Shown here: positions 55,336 through 63,164 of the stretch, piece after piece
Layout of the letters: every line of letters begins with the position of its first letter
Position numbering within the stretch: position 1 is the stretch's first letter
The notes under the pieces: model-generated
The model's database searches: none
What the model was told of the DNA's origin: nothing
The model's input: the letters and a program-made list of their open reading frames with translations, nothing else
Made by a program: the position numbers and the translations under genes
DNA from: an uncultured Eubacteriales bacterium
Lineage (GTDB): Bacteria; Bacillota; Clostridia; Oscillospirales; Acutalibacteraceae
Direction: 5' to 3'
DNA: 64,000 nt
Assembly: GCA_934476085.1 (NCBI GenBank)
Contig: CAKSNE010000009.1
Span: forward strand, 1-64,000

Positions 55336-55932
55336 CTAAACTTTGTCAGTTCCTTTTAAAATAGGGGAAAGTTTTTTGTAAATCAGTAAGCAAATTACCG
55401 TATCGAATAAACCTTTAAAAATATTAAATGGCAGATTGAAAATAATTAATGCTTGCCACAAATTTTTTACACTCGGCAAAATAGCTTGGTACATACCGAT
55501 AATTGCACTCATAGGCATAAAAGCGGTATAAATAGGGTAGACTATGTAGTAATTAGTGAAAATGCTTATTATCGCCATAATTAAAGCACCTATAAGCGAG
55601 CCGATAAAAGCATTTTTCTTGGTTTTCTTTCTTTTATAAATAAGTCCTGCAAAAAACACAAAAATTGCACCTATAAGGAAGTTTGAAATTTCTCCGACAC
55701 CGCCGGTTGTGCCAACCGGTAAGTGAATAAGATTTTTTATTAAGCAAACAACAACACCATAAACAGGTCCGTATGCAAATGAAGCAATAAGTGCAGGCAA
55801 TTCCGAAAAATCAAGCTTTATAAAACTTGGAATGATGAAAGGCAACGGTATTTCAATCAGCATTAAAACGAATGCCAGAGCCGATAAAATACCCGTTCCG
55901 CAAAGGGCTCTTAAATTTTTTGTTTTGTTCAT
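55336..55932 (-). CDS. ribU: riboflavin ECF transporter S component RibU
   Basis: Six-helix S component (198 aa) for riboflavin uptake through an ECF module. Helices ILSALAFVLMLIEIPLPFII, then LDFSELPALIASFAYGPVYG and the NLIHLPVGTTGGVGEISNF region match RibU. ATG at 55932 lies 9 nt after GGAG; the ATG at 55941 is inside that RBS. The FMN riboswitch upstream supports the substrate. It supplies flavin to the FMN-dependent enzymes here (ThyX, Rnf). Confidence 0.93.
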   Translation of the reverse strand: MNKTKNLRALCGTGILSALAFVLMLIEIPLPFIIPSFIKLDFSELPALIASFAYGPVYGVVVCLIKNLIHLPVGTTGGVGEISNFLIGAIFVFFAGLIYKRKKTKKNAFIGSLIGALIMAIISIFTNYYIVYPIYTAFMPMSAIIGMYQAILPSVKNLWQALIIFNLPFNIFKGLFDTVICLLIYKKLSPILKGTDKV

Positions 55933-55967
55933 AAAAAACATCTCCGATTAAAAATATTTTCTTTGAA

Positions 55968-56010
55968 ACAAAAAATAAGACCTCATTGTAAAATTAAATA
56001 CAATGAGGCG
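55968..56010 (-). terminator. expression-platform terminator of the FMN riboswitch
   Basis: Minus strand CCTCATTGTA pairs with TACAATGAGG, followed by TCTTATTTTTTG. Confidence 0.85.
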
Positions 56011-56029
56011 CAAAAATAGTCTTATTTTT

Positions 56030-56155
56030 CTTTTTCCATCCGGACTTTAACCGTCGGCTACGGAATCACACCGCAATCAACCAAAAGGCTCGAGGGCTAA
56101 TAAACAAAGCGTTTATATTACCTCCGGTGGAGAATTTCACTCCGCCCCAAAGATA
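56030..56155 (-). promoter_or_regulatory. FMN riboswitch (RFN element)
   Basis: The minus-strand RNA shows GGGGCGGAGTGAAATTCTCC, ACCGGAGGT, AGCCCTCGAGC, GATTCCGTAGCCGACGGT and AGTCCGGATGG in RFN order, directly ahead of ribU. Confidence 0.96.
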
Positions 56156-56160
56156 TTTTT

Positions 56161-56189
56161 ATTATACATCTAATCTTTATATAAGTCAA
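56161..56189 (-). promoter_or_regulatory. promoter of the FMN riboswitch-ribU unit
   Basis: Minus strand TTGACT, 17-bp spacer, TATAAT, just upstream of the aptamer. Confidence 0.88.
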
Positions 56190-56224
56190 TAGTATAAAAA
56201 AATTAAAAAATATGAAAATAGTAC

Positions 56225-56253
56225 TTGCATTTTTAAATAAAATCTGCTATAAT
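56225..56253 (+). promoter_or_regulatory. promoter of tRNA-Gln
   Basis: TTGCAT (56225-56230), 17-bp spacer, TATAAT (56248-56253). Confidence 0.75.
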
Positions 56254-56272
56254 CATTTAGTAACTTAAATAT

Positions 56273-56347
56273 AGGGGTATCGCCAAGCGGTAAGGCACTG
56301 GATTTTGATTCCAGCATTCGTAGGTTCAAATCCTGCTACCCCTGCCA
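56273..56347 (+). tRNA. tRNA-Gln (anticodon TTG)
   Basis: Acceptor AGGGGTA with TACCCCT, anticodon arm CTGGA-TTTTGAT-TCCAG, variable loop CATTC, T-arm GTAGGTTCAAATCCTGC, encoded CCA. 75 nt. Confidence 0.95.
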
Positions 56348-56455
56348 AACGGAGCAATTTTGTTTGCTCCGTTTTTTTGTGAAAAATTATTAAGTAATGA
56401 TTATATCTATATCAAGTCGGTAGCGTTTTTCTTTTTATTAAATTGAAAAAATATG

Positions 56456-56483
56456 TTGACAAATTTTAAATTTATGTTATAAT
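56456..56483 (+). promoter_or_regulatory. promoter of the tRNA-Met/tRNA-Trp pair
   Basis: TTGACA (56456-56461), 16-bp spacer, TATAAT (56478-56483). Confidence 0.82.
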
Positions 56484-56502
56484 TAATCTTGCGGTTCTCA
56501 AA

Positions 56503-56579
56503 GGAGCATTAGCTCAGTTGGTTAGAGCTCCCGGCTCATAACCGGACGGTCCGGGGTTCGAGTCCCTGATGCTCCACCA
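56503..56579 (+). tRNA. tRNA-Met (anticodon CAT)
   Basis: Acceptor GGAGCAT with ATGCTCC, anticodon loop CTCATAA, T-arm CGGGGTTCGAGTCCCTG, encoded CCA. 77 nt. The outer anticodon-stem pair is C-A. It lacks initiator features, so it is elongator Met, although an Ile tRNA with lysidine cannot be excluded. Confidence 0.9.
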
Positions 56580-56598
56580 CCGCTTTATTAAAAAATAT

Positions 56599-56674
56599 AG
56601 GGGTATAGCTCAGTTGGTAGAGCAGTGGTCTCCAAAACCACGTGCCGAGGGTTCAAGTCCTTCTGCCCCTGCCA
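56599..56674 (+). tRNA. tRNA-Trp (anticodon CCA)
   Basis: Acceptor AGGGGTA with TGCCCCT, anticodon arm GTGGT-CTCCAAA-ACCAC, T-arm AGGGTTCAAGTCCTT, encoded CCA. 76 nt, 19 nt after tRNA-Met and likely co-transcribed. Confidence 0.95.
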
Positions 56675-56675
56675 T

Positions 56676-56727
56676 AAAACACACCGTAAATCCTTTAATA
56701 ATAGGCTTTACGGTGTGTTTTTTTTAT
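56676..56727 (+). terminator. terminator of the tRNA-Met/Trp unit
   Basis: AAAACACACCGTAAA pairs with TTTACGGTGTGTTTT, followed by more T. Confidence 0.9.
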
Positions 56728-56805
56728 ACTTTTTAAATATTCAAAATAATCAAAAGTTCCTGAAAAATACCTGTATTTTCTTTGTTTTGGTGTCTAAATT
56801 TCGAG

Positions 56806-56855
56806 TAAAAAACAAGCCCCAAATGCCTTTGTAATCGGCGTTTGGGGCTTGTCTT
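56806..56855 (-). terminator. terminator of the LRR gene cluster
   Basis: Minus strand ACAAGCCCCAAA pairs with TTTGGGGCTTGT, followed by TTTTTTACTC. Confidence 0.85.
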
Positions 56856-56904
56856 AAATATTGAAATTATGAAAATAATTTTTATTTTGTCAAGTTTTTG
56901 ATAA

Positions 56905-58041
56905 TTAATTTATACCGCTATAAATCAAAGTTTTACCTATATAAATTTTAGCATTTTTAACACCTGTGCCTTTAAGATTTTTCTTTAATTCTTTTGCGAC
57001 TTTTTTGTTTTTTACATAGAATTTAATTCCATTCTTTGTATTTTCAAAAGTGCGTTCGCTTATTTTTGGAGCTTTTTTCTTGTTTTTTAAAACAACACTT
57101 GATAACTTTTTACAATTTTGAAAGGCAGTAAGAAAATCGCTTGTCCACCAACCACCGCCCTCAGAATCATTAATATCTTTTATATTTGTTCCTAAAACAA
57201 TTTTCTCAAGATTACTGCAATTTGCAAAGGTGGCTGAAAGTGTTTTCACTTTATTTCCGATATTAACATATTTGAGTTTTTTGCAACCCTCAAATGCCTG
57301 ACTTCCTATTTTTATAACGCTATTTGGTATTGTGATTTTTTTAATTGCAGTACCAGAAAATGATTTTTCACCAATTGTTTTTAGGTGTTTCCCAAATTTG
57401 ATTTTTTTCAATTTGTAGCAATACATAAACGCAGCATTTTCTAATGCTTCTGCAGATACCAAATTGATTTTTTCTAAACCACAATGGCTCATGCAGTTTT
57501 CATCAAAAATTTTAATTTTTGATGAATTAATTTTTTTTAAATTGTAATTTCCTTCTAATGCACTTGGTCCTATTTCGCTAAAATTGGATACATCAATTTC
57601 ATACATAGAATTATAACCAAGACATCCCAAAACTCCTGATTGACCGTTAAAACATATAAAACTGACATCAATATCTATAGCTCTAAAATCAGACATTGAA
57701 ACGCCTTTGCTATAGACTATTCTGTCTATGTTATAATTGAGATAATCAAAAAAGTTCTCACTTAGTGAATATCCACCATAGTTACTATAACCGTAATAAT
57801 CATATTTCTCCATTTTTTCATCACTAAATTGTTTTGTAGGATATTTGGATACATCTTCTTTCGGAATATTAGTTATTGTAAGAGTTTTGCTTCTGTCATA
57901 CGTCCATTTTATACCGTGAGATTTGTTATTATAAATCAAGTATCCGTTTGAACTAATTTGTTCTGATTCTGCTAAAACATTTGTACCTATTGTTAAGACA
58001 GTTAATGCAATTGCAAGAATTATTGATATTATCTTTTTCAT
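56905..58041 (-). CDS. secreted leucine-rich repeat protein (BspA-like, LRR_5)
   Basis: Secreted protein of 378 aa: signal peptide 1-24, a unique N-terminal region (25-130), then LRR_5 repeats (about 135-340, for example CKKLKYVNIGNKVKTL, AFQNCKKLSSVVLKN). A C-terminal module (SGIKFYVKNKKVA-like, ending AKIYIGKTLIYSG) is shared with the two upstream paralogues. No wall anchor. Such proteins often bind host or dietary ligands; here that is only inference. RBS AAGGAG. Confidence 0.88.
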   Translation of the reverse strand: MKKIISIILAIALTVLTIGTNVLAESEQISSNGYLIYNNKSHGIKWTYDRSKTLTITNIPKEDVSKYPTKQFSDEKMEKYDYYGYSNYGGYSLSENFFDYLNYNIDRIVYSKGVSMSDFRAIDIDVSFICFNGQSGVLGCLGYNSMYEIDVSNFSEIGPSALEGNYNLKKINSSKIKIFDENCMSHCGLEKINLVSAEALENAAFMYCYKLKKIKFGKHLKTIGEKSFSGTAIKKITIPNSVIKIGSQAFEGCKKLKYVNIGNKVKTLSATFANCSNLEKIVLGTNIKDINDSEGGGWWTSDFLTAFQNCKKLSSVVLKNKKKAPKISERTFENTKNGIKFYVKNKKVAKELKKNLKGTGVKNAKIYIGKTLIYSGIN

Positions 58042-58063
58042 AATTTTTTCTCCTTAAAATAAA

Positions 58064-58927
58064 TCAGAGTGGACGTTTAGTAGTTATGTTTTTATATATT
58101 AGTTTTTTACCTATATAAATTTTAGCGTTTTTAACGCCTGTGCCTTTAAGATTTTTCTTTAAATCTTTTGCGACTTTTTTGTTTTTTACATAGAATTTTA
58201 TACCGCTTTTAGTGTTCAAAAATGCATGTGAACCAATAGAAGAAAGGGGACGCTTACAATCTAAATATACTTTATTTAGCTTTTTACATCCAATAAAGGC
58301 TTGTTTTCCGATTTCTTTAATATTTTTTCCTAATTTTACTCCTCTTAAAAATATACAATCATTAAATGCAGAAGAGTATATCGCTTTAATATTTGTTAAC
58401 TCCAGAAGATTTTGTTTTCTAAATCCTCTAAGTTTTTTGCAGCGACTAAATGCATCAGAATAAATTATTTGCACTTTATCAAGATTTGCTACATATTTGA
58501 GTTCACTACAGCCTTCAAAAGTATTTGCACTTACACCTTTGGTATGCTTGTCTAATGCTGCTGCTTGTATAGGTGCATTTCTTATTTTAACAGTTTCATC
58601 CATAGGACCAAAGATTGCTGAATAAATATTAAGATATTCATAATCCTTTGCATTAACTGGTTTAAGCGTTTTTAATTCTTCTTGGGTTAATGAGTTAATT
58701 GTTAAATCATGCATTTCCTTGTCATATTTCCATCTAAAACTTGTAAAATCATCAATTCTAATGCCACTTGTTTCAAACCACTCATCATTTGTAGAAGTTG
58801 AAATAGTTGTTTGGTTTGTTGAAATTGTGCTGGTTGTTTGATTTGCTGAAGTATTGGCAATCGTAAGTGTTCCAATACAACTTAATAATAAATTTAAAAT
58901 TATAATCAATGATATTATCTTTTTCAT
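58064..58927 (-). CDS. secreted leucine-rich repeat protein (LRR_5), paralogue 2
   Basis: Protein of 287 aa: signal peptide (1-24), Ser/Thr/Asn-rich linker at about 26-48 (TTSTISTNQTTISTST), a domain with SFRWKYDKEMHDLTINSL-type start, LRR_5 repeats (about 125-240) and the shared C-terminal module FYVKNKKVAKDLKKNLKGTG. It is closely similar over its whole length to the gene at 58973, showing recent tandem duplication. Identical leader and RBS. Confidence 0.87.
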   Translation of the reverse strand: MKKIISLIIILNLLLSCIGTLTIANTSANQTTSTISTNQTTISTSTNDEWFETSGIRIDDFTSFRWKYDKEMHDLTINSLTQEELKTLKPVNAKDYEYLNIYSAIFGPMDETVKIRNAPIQAAALDKHTKGVSANTFEGCSELKYVANLDKVQIIYSDAFSRCKKLRGFRKQNLLELTNIKAIYSSAFNDCIFLRGVKLGKNIKEIGKQAFIGCKKLNKVYLDCKRPLSSIGSHAFLNTKSGIKFYVKNKKVAKDLKKNLKGTGVKNAKIYIGKKLIYKNITTKRPL

Positions 58928-58972
58928 AATTTTTTCTCCTTAAATATTAAACTAATTGACAAATAAAATAAA

Positions 58973-59836
58973 TCAGAAGCCGCATTTATCGGTTATATTT
59001 TTATATATTAGTTTTTTACCTATATAAATTTTAGCGTTTTTAACACCTAAATGCTTTAGCTTTTTCTTTAAATCTTTTGCAATTTTTTTGTTTTTTACAT
59101 AGAATTTTATACCGCTTTTAGTGCTCGTAAATGCATGTGAACCAATATATGAAAGGGGACGCTTACAATCTAAATAAACCTTTTCAAGCCTTTCACATCC
59201 AACAAAGGCTTGTTTTCCGATTTCTTTAATGTTTTTCCCTAATCTAATTCCTTTTAAAGAACTGCAATTAACAAATGCGTAAGAGTCTATGTCTTTAATA
59301 TTTGTTAATTCCAGAAGATCTTTGTTTTTAAATCCTTTAAGGCTCATGCAACCATAAAATGCCTCTTGATCAATTTCTTGCACTTTATCGAGATTCGCTA
59401 CATACTTGAGTTCATCACAGCAATTAAAAGTAGATGCACTTACAACTTTGGTATTCTTATCTAATATTGCTGATTTTATAGGTGCATTATCTATTCCAAA
59501 AGTTTTCTCCATAGGACCAAAGATAGCTTTATCAATATTAAGATATTCATAATCGTTTGCATTAACGGGTTTAAGCGTTTTTAATTCTTCTTGGGTTAAT
59601 GCACTGATTAATATGCTACGCGTTTTCTTGTCATATTTCCACCTAAACTGTGGAAAAACACTATATCCAATGCCGCTTGTCGCAATTTGCCATCCTTTTG
59701 TAGAAGTTGAAATAGTTGTTTGATTTGTTGAAATTGTGCTGGTTGTTTGACTTGTTGAAGTATTGGCAATCGTAAGTGTTCCAATACAACTTAATAATAA
59801 AATTAAAATTATAACTAATGATATTATCTTTTTCAT
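58973..59836 (-). CDS. secreted leucine-rich repeat protein (LRR_5), paralogue 3
   Basis: Protein of 287 aa and first gene of the minus-strand LRR cluster. It has the same order as the downstream paralogue: signal peptide, Ser/Thr linker, N-domain (FPQFRWKYDKKTRSILI), LRR_5 repeats, and C-terminal module (FYVKNKKIAKDLKKKLK). ATG at 59836 follows AAGGAG; the open frame to 59857 is not used. Divergence between copies is concentrated in the repeats. Confidence 0.87.
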   Translation of the reverse strand: MKKIISLVIILILLLSCIGTLTIANTSTSQTTSTISTNQTTISTSTKGWQIATSGIGYSVFPQFRWKYDKKTRSILISALTQEELKTLKPVNANDYEYLNIDKAIFGPMEKTFGIDNAPIKSAILDKNTKVVSASTFNCCDELKYVANLDKVQEIDQEAFYGCMSLKGFKNKDLLELTNIKDIDSYAFVNCSSLKGIRLGKNIKEIGKQAFVGCERLEKVYLDCKRPLSYIGSHAFTSTKSGIKFYVKNKKIAKDLKKKLKHLGVKNAKIYIGKKLIYKNITDKCGF

Positions 59837-59913
59837 AATTTTTTCTCCTTGAAACAATTATATCTAAATTATACATTTATCTTCATTAATTGTCAATATA
59901 TTACATCACTCCG

Positions 59914-60000
59914 CTACAGTAGCATTTGAGAAGTTCTGTGCGGTGTTTGCCTGATACTAATGAACTTTTTCTTTGTATATAAATAAAAAAGTTTTTTCAT
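59914..60000 (-). CDS. possible 28-aa leader peptide
   Basis: A perfect AGGAGG lies 8 nt before ATG at 60000, opening MKKLFYLYTKKK then FISIRQTPHRTSQMLL, stop TAG. It lies between a terminator-like hairpin (60025-60058) and the LRR cluster on the same strand. Strong RBS and basic composition argue for translation; no family is recognised with certainty. Reading past the TAG adds only RSDVIY. It could be a regulatory leader or a decayed gene. Confidence 0.4.
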   Translation of the reverse strand: MKKLFYLYTKKKFISIRQTPHRTSQMLL

Positions 60001-60017
60001 ATTTTCACCTCCTAAAA

Positions 60018-60058
60018 ATAAAAAAAGTATATAGAGAATTTGACTCCTCTATATACTT
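60018..60058 (-). terminator. terminator-like hairpin ahead of the small ORF
   Basis: AAGTATATAGAG (60025-60036) pairs with CTCTATATACTT (60047-60058). On the minus strand it is followed by TTTTTATTTTTAGGAGG, so a T-tract runs straight into the small ORF's RBS. Possible attenuator. Confidence 0.6.
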
Positions 60059-60115
60059 AAACTAATTATTTTAAAAAAAGGTTATGTTTTTTGAAAAACA
60101 ATATAAAATTAGGTA

Positions 60116-60144
60116 TTGTCATTATTCTAATTGAGTATTATAAT
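60116..60144 (+). promoter_or_regulatory. promoter of the second MATE gene
   Basis: TTGTCA (60116-60121), 17-bp spacer, TATAAT (60139-60144), 43 bp before the start. Confidence 0.7.
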
Positions 60145-60187
60145 GAAAGTGAAAATGAAAGAATATAGTTTTTGAAAGGATATTTTA

Positions 60188-61567
60188 ATGAAGAAATTGA
60201 ACAATCGTAAAAGTCTTGATATGTTAAATGGTTCTATTTGGAGCAAACTTCCGATTTTTGCGTTACCTGTTGCAGCTACCGCAATGCTTGAACAACTTTT
60301 TAATGCATCTGATATAGCGGTTGTAGGTAATTTTGCACCGGCGAGTGAGCAAACCGTAGCAGTTGCGGCAGTAGGCGCTAACAGTTCGGTTATAGGACTT
60401 ATTGTAAATCTTTTTGTCGGGATTGCTCTTGGTGCGAATGTTGTTATTGCTAATGCAATAGGTCACGGAGATAGGCAAGTAGTTCAAAAAGCGGTTCATA
60501 CATCTATTGTAACTGCTATATTAGGCGGTATTTTAGTAGCAGTCTTAGGCGAAGTTTTTGCGACAACCATTTTGAATTCGCTTAATGTTCCGAGTGATGT
60601 TTTCCCTTATGCTTTGCTTTATCTTAGAATTTATCTCTTAGGTATGCCGGTAATCCTTTTATATAACTTTGAAGCGGCTATTTTCAGGAGCATAGGTGAT
60701 ACTAAAATTCCACTGATTGCATTAGCGGTTTCGGGTGTACTTAATGTAATTTTAAATTTATTTTTTGTTATAGTTTTAAATATGTCGGTTGAAGGCGTTG
60801 CTATTGCTACCGTTATTTCAAATACAGTAAGCTCTGCAATTTTATTTGTTAGATTGATGAGAACACCAACCGATATTAAACTATCGCCTAAACAATTAAA
60901 AATTGATAAATCAAGCCTAAAGCGAATTATGAGAATCGGTTTACCTGCCGGTATTCAAAGTGCAGTTTTTTCAATCTCAAATATAATTATTCAATCTGCG
61001 ATAAATACCCTTGGCACTGTTGTAATGGCGGCTTCAAGTGCAGCATTTAACCTTGAAATATTCGCTTATTATGTTATTAATTCATTTAGTCAGGCTTGTA
61101 CAACATTTGTCGGTCAAAACTATGGAGCAGGGAAAATTAAGCGTTGTAAAAAAACACTTGCTTTGTCGCTGATTGAAGATGCTATTGCAACTGCAACTAC
61201 TATTGTAATTATTTTATTAGCAGGTAGATTTTTGCTTTCGATTTTCAATAATGATCCAAAAGTTATTGAAATCGGTTATACAAGATTAATTATAATTTTT
61301 TCTGCGTATGGTTTTTCTATGCTTTATGAAGTTATGTCGGGATATCTTCGTGGATTTGGTATTTCGTTTACGCCTGCAATACTTACAACACTTGGTGTTT
61401 GCGGTACAAGAATTACTTGGATTTATACCGTTTTTCCAAAACATCAAACTTTTGAAACGATAATGATAGTTTATCCGATAAGTCTTTCAATAACTGCTGT
61501 TTTAATTGGTGTTTCTCTTATAATTTTCAGACCGTCTCGCAGAAAATCAAAATTAAAAACAATATAG
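60188..61567 (+). CDS. MATE family efflux transporter
   Basis: Twelve-helix exporter of 459 aa. The two MatE halves are evident (SKLPIFALPVAATAMLEQLF; KRIMRIGLPAGIQSAVFSIS). It is a different subgroup from the MATE at 48265: the N-terminal loop is longer and identity looks low. RBS GAAAGGAT. Own promoter and terminator. It is divergent from the LRR cluster, so the shared upstream region may contain control sites for both. Confidence 0.9.
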   Translation: MKKLNNRKSLDMLNGSIWSKLPIFALPVAATAMLEQLFNASDIAVVGNFAPASEQTVAVAAVGANSSVIGLIVNLFVGIALGANVVIANAIGHGDRQVVQKAVHTSIVTAILGGILVAVLGEVFATTILNSLNVPSDVFPYALLYLRIYLLGMPVILLYNFEAAIFRSIGDTKIPLIALAVSGVLNVILNLFFVIVLNMSVEGVAIATVISNTVSSAILFVRLMRTPTDIKLSPKQLKIDKSSLKRIMRIGLPAGIQSAVFSISNIIIQSAINTLGTVVMAASSAAFNLEIFAYYVINSFSQACTTFVGQNYGAGKIKRCKKTLALSLIEDAIATATTIVIILLAGRFLLSIFNNDPKVIEIGYTRLIIIFSAYGFSMLYEVMSGYLRGFGISFTPAILTTLGVCGTRITWIYTVFPKHQTFETIMIVYPISLSITAVLIGVSLIIFRPSRRKSKLKTI

Positions 61568-61574
61568 ATAAAAT

Positions 61575-61604
61575 AAAAAAGTGGCTATAATAGCCACTTT
61601 TTTA
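61575..61604 (+). terminator. terminator of the second MATE gene
   Basis: AAAAAAGTGGCTA pairs with TAGCCACTTTTTT. Confidence 0.9.
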
Positions 61605-61688
61605 TTATCAGTATTTTTTACTTTGTAAAAATTATAATGGGTAATTAATGGGTACTGGCGAGCTTTTTTGACACTTAAATAATTGCAT

Positions 61689-61723
61689 AAAAAAACCGAA
61701 AGCTTTTTTAATAAAGCTTTCGG
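61689..61723 (-). terminator. terminator behind the first tRNA 3' remnant
   Basis: Minus strand CCGAAAGCTTT pairs with AAAGCTTTCGG, followed by TTTTTTTATG, four bases after the CCA end of the remnant. Confidence 0.85.
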
Positions 61724-61726
61724 GAA

Positions 61727-61770
61727 TGGCAGCGGAATAGGGATTCGAACCCCAACAAACGGAGTCAGAG
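61727..61770 (-). pseudogene. tRNA 3'-half remnant (Gln-like), copy 1
   Basis: Minus strand reads CTCTGAC (an anticodon loop with CTG), TCCGT, T-arm TGGGG-TTCGAAT-CCCTA, acceptor strand TTCCGCT, G, CCA. The 5' half (AGCGGAA acceptor, D-arm) is missing; the 222-bp repeat stands in its place. It is followed by a terminator, as in an intact tRNA gene. Confidence 0.65.
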
Positions 61771-61980
61771 GCTCGCAATCTTTTTTCAAAACCGCCTATT
61801 TAAGTCATTTTTCAGACTTTGCGTCTCTCAAAAATCTCTCAGAATTTTATTTTGGCTTAAACCAGCAAATTCGTATGAGGAATTGCGAACCTTACACTGA
61901 GGCGTCGAAAGAAGTTCTAAATCCACATTATCTTTTACAGTAGGGTAGTGCACCGTTTGGTGACGAAGAATATAAAAGCT
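61759..61980. repeat. 222-bp direct repeat, copy 1
   Basis: Near-identical to 63153-63374 over the same length with no net indel, including CAGAGGCTCGCAATC, GTATGAGGAATTGCGAACC and ACAGTAGGGTAGTGCA. One end contains the tRNA anticodon-loop remnant. The other end meets the remains of a small ORF. Confidence 0.9.
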
Positions 61981-61992
61981 CTTCATTTAATT

Positions 61993-62043
61993 TCACAAAC
62001 AAAGTGTCATATATGGCGGCAAATAAATACCTAACTTAAACAT
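61993..62043 (-). pseudogene. truncated gene start next to repeat copy 1
   Basis: A very good RBS (AAAGGAGAGG) precedes ATG at 62043, but the frame stops after 16 codons (MFKLGIYLPPYMTLCL), just before the repeat. It looks like a gene cut off by the repeat. The rest of 62044-62149 is AT-rich with no clear feature. Confidence 0.3.
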
Positions 62044-62149
62044 AATAAGCCTCTCCTTTAATTATACTCCTATTTGTTTTCAATCCAAATATCCATTTCA
62101 CTTCTGCACAATTCCTCAAATTTTTATAACCGTTCATTCGTTAACCGAT

Positions 62150-62818
62150 CTATTTGTTAAACACTTTTACATCTCCAAGCAATTTGACATTACCGTTATC
62201 TACAACAACAGCCCCTGCCATGAAAGCGGTTGCATAAACTGTTTTGCCTCTTTCAGATAATACACGATAAATGGCTTTGTTTTGTACCTTTGTATTTTCA
62301 TAATGAACCTCCAGATAAAAATCATCAAGGTAACCTAATCCATCATAGTATTGAAATTCTTTATAGTCCTTATCAGGTGATAAATGATATTCGGAAAGCT
62401 GAATAACTGCACCTGCACTATACCCCACAACAATTCCTTTATGTTTTCTTAAAACATCTGTCAAACCAAATTCCTTGATTCTGTCCATCATTCTGTCAGG
62501 GCGACCACCGGTGAAATAAAGAATATCTGCCTTTTCTATTTTTTGTATGGCAGACTCCTTTGTATCCTTAAAATAGTTAACAAATGTAATATTATCTTCC
62601 GATATTCCGTAGGTGGTAAAGCCGCCGACAATGCCATTATAATAAATACCTTTTTCCTTGCTGTATAAGGAAGCCCAATCTTTTAAATTCTTAACCTTGC
62701 TGTCACGAAAGGAAAAAGCCATTACTGCAACCGATTGATTCGGCAATATATATTTTTTTAAATCATCATAAAGCCAAGGGGCATTTATTTCATATCCTTC
62801 AAGTAAAATGTTAATCAT
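62150..62818 (-). CDS. peptidase S51 (dipeptidase E-like)
   Basis: Protein of 222 aa with the class I glutamine-amidotransferase-like fold of peptidase S51/PepE. The nucleophile elbow is GYSAGAVI with Ser near 133. YFTGGRPDRMMDRI supplies the family GG motif, and a conserved His lies in LEVHYENTKVQN. PepE-type enzymes cleave Asp-X dipeptides; the substrate here is not established. RBS GGGAGGG and its own consensus promoter. It lies between the two 222-bp repeats, so it is probably acquired cargo. Confidence 0.85.
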   Translation of the reverse strand: MINILLEGYEINAPWLYDDLKKYILPNQSVAVMAFSFRDSKVKNLKDWASLYSKEKGIYYNGIVGGFTTYGISEDNITFVNYFKDTKESAIQKIEKADILYFTGGRPDRMMDRIKEFGLTDVLRKHKGIVVGYSAGAVIQLSEYHLSPDKDYKEFQYYDGLGYLDDFYLEVHYENTKVQNKAIYRVLSERGKTVYATAFMAGAVVVDNGNVKLLGDVKVFNK

Positions 62819-62909
62819 TCATTTACCCTCCCACAAATCCGAAATATTTTGCAAGCTTACCATTCAATCTATCCGTTTCTTTTAAAAACACACCCAAAAT
62901 TTTATTATA

Positions 62910-62938
62910 ATTATATCGTAGAAAAAACATGATGTCAA
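62910..62938 (-). promoter_or_regulatory. consensus promoter of the S51 gene
   Basis: Minus strand TTGACA, 17-bp spacer, TATAAT, about 90 bp before the S51 ATG. It lies within an open frame (62823-63020) that is therefore unlikely to be a gene. The remainder of 62819-63080 shows nothing else. Confidence 0.85.
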
Positions 62939-63083
62939 CAAATAAATAGCAATTGTCCCCAAAAGCGACTATTACAAACAAAAATTCGATAATGATATCA
63001 AAAGGAATCTGCTTTTGCATTTTTGATGGATAAGCAATATAAAAGACTGAAATGAAAAATGCCCTGAAAAATTAGGACAGAGC

Positions 63084-63119
63084 AAAATAAAAAAAGAGCT
63101 GAAAATTCAGCTCTTTTTT
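63084..63119 (-). terminator. terminator behind the second tRNA 3' remnant
   Basis: Minus strand GAGCTGAA pairs with TTCAGCTC, followed by TTTTTTTATTTT, directly after the CCA end. Confidence 0.85.
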
Positions 63120-63120
63120 G

Positions 63121-63164
63121 TGGCAGAGGTATAAGGATTCGAACCTTAAATGACGGAGTCAGAG
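63121..63164 (-). pseudogene. tRNA-Gln 3'-half remnant, copy 2
   Basis: Minus strand reads anticodon loop CTCTGAC (CTG), TCCGT, variable loop CATT (as in tRNA-Gln), T-arm TAAGG-TTCGAAT-CCTTA, acceptor strand TACCTCT, G, CCA. No 5' half precedes it; the 222-bp repeat does. T-arm and acceptor differ from copy 1, so the two are not simple duplicates. Confidence 0.65.

Noticed and set aside
56503..56579. Initiator tRNA-fMet
   Set aside because: The acceptor is fully paired at position 1-72 and the anticodon stem lacks the three G-C pairs of initiator tRNAs in the required form.
61553..61789. Minus-strand ORFs starting MKKDCEPLTP at 61789 and 63183
   Set aside because: They arise from translation through the tRNA remnant and its terminator; the similarity between them is explained by the DNA repeat.
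62823..63020. 65-codon minus-strand ORF ahead of the S51 gene
   Set aside because: A perfect promoter for the S51 gene lies inside it and the S51 RBS overlaps its end; no RBS of its own is seen.
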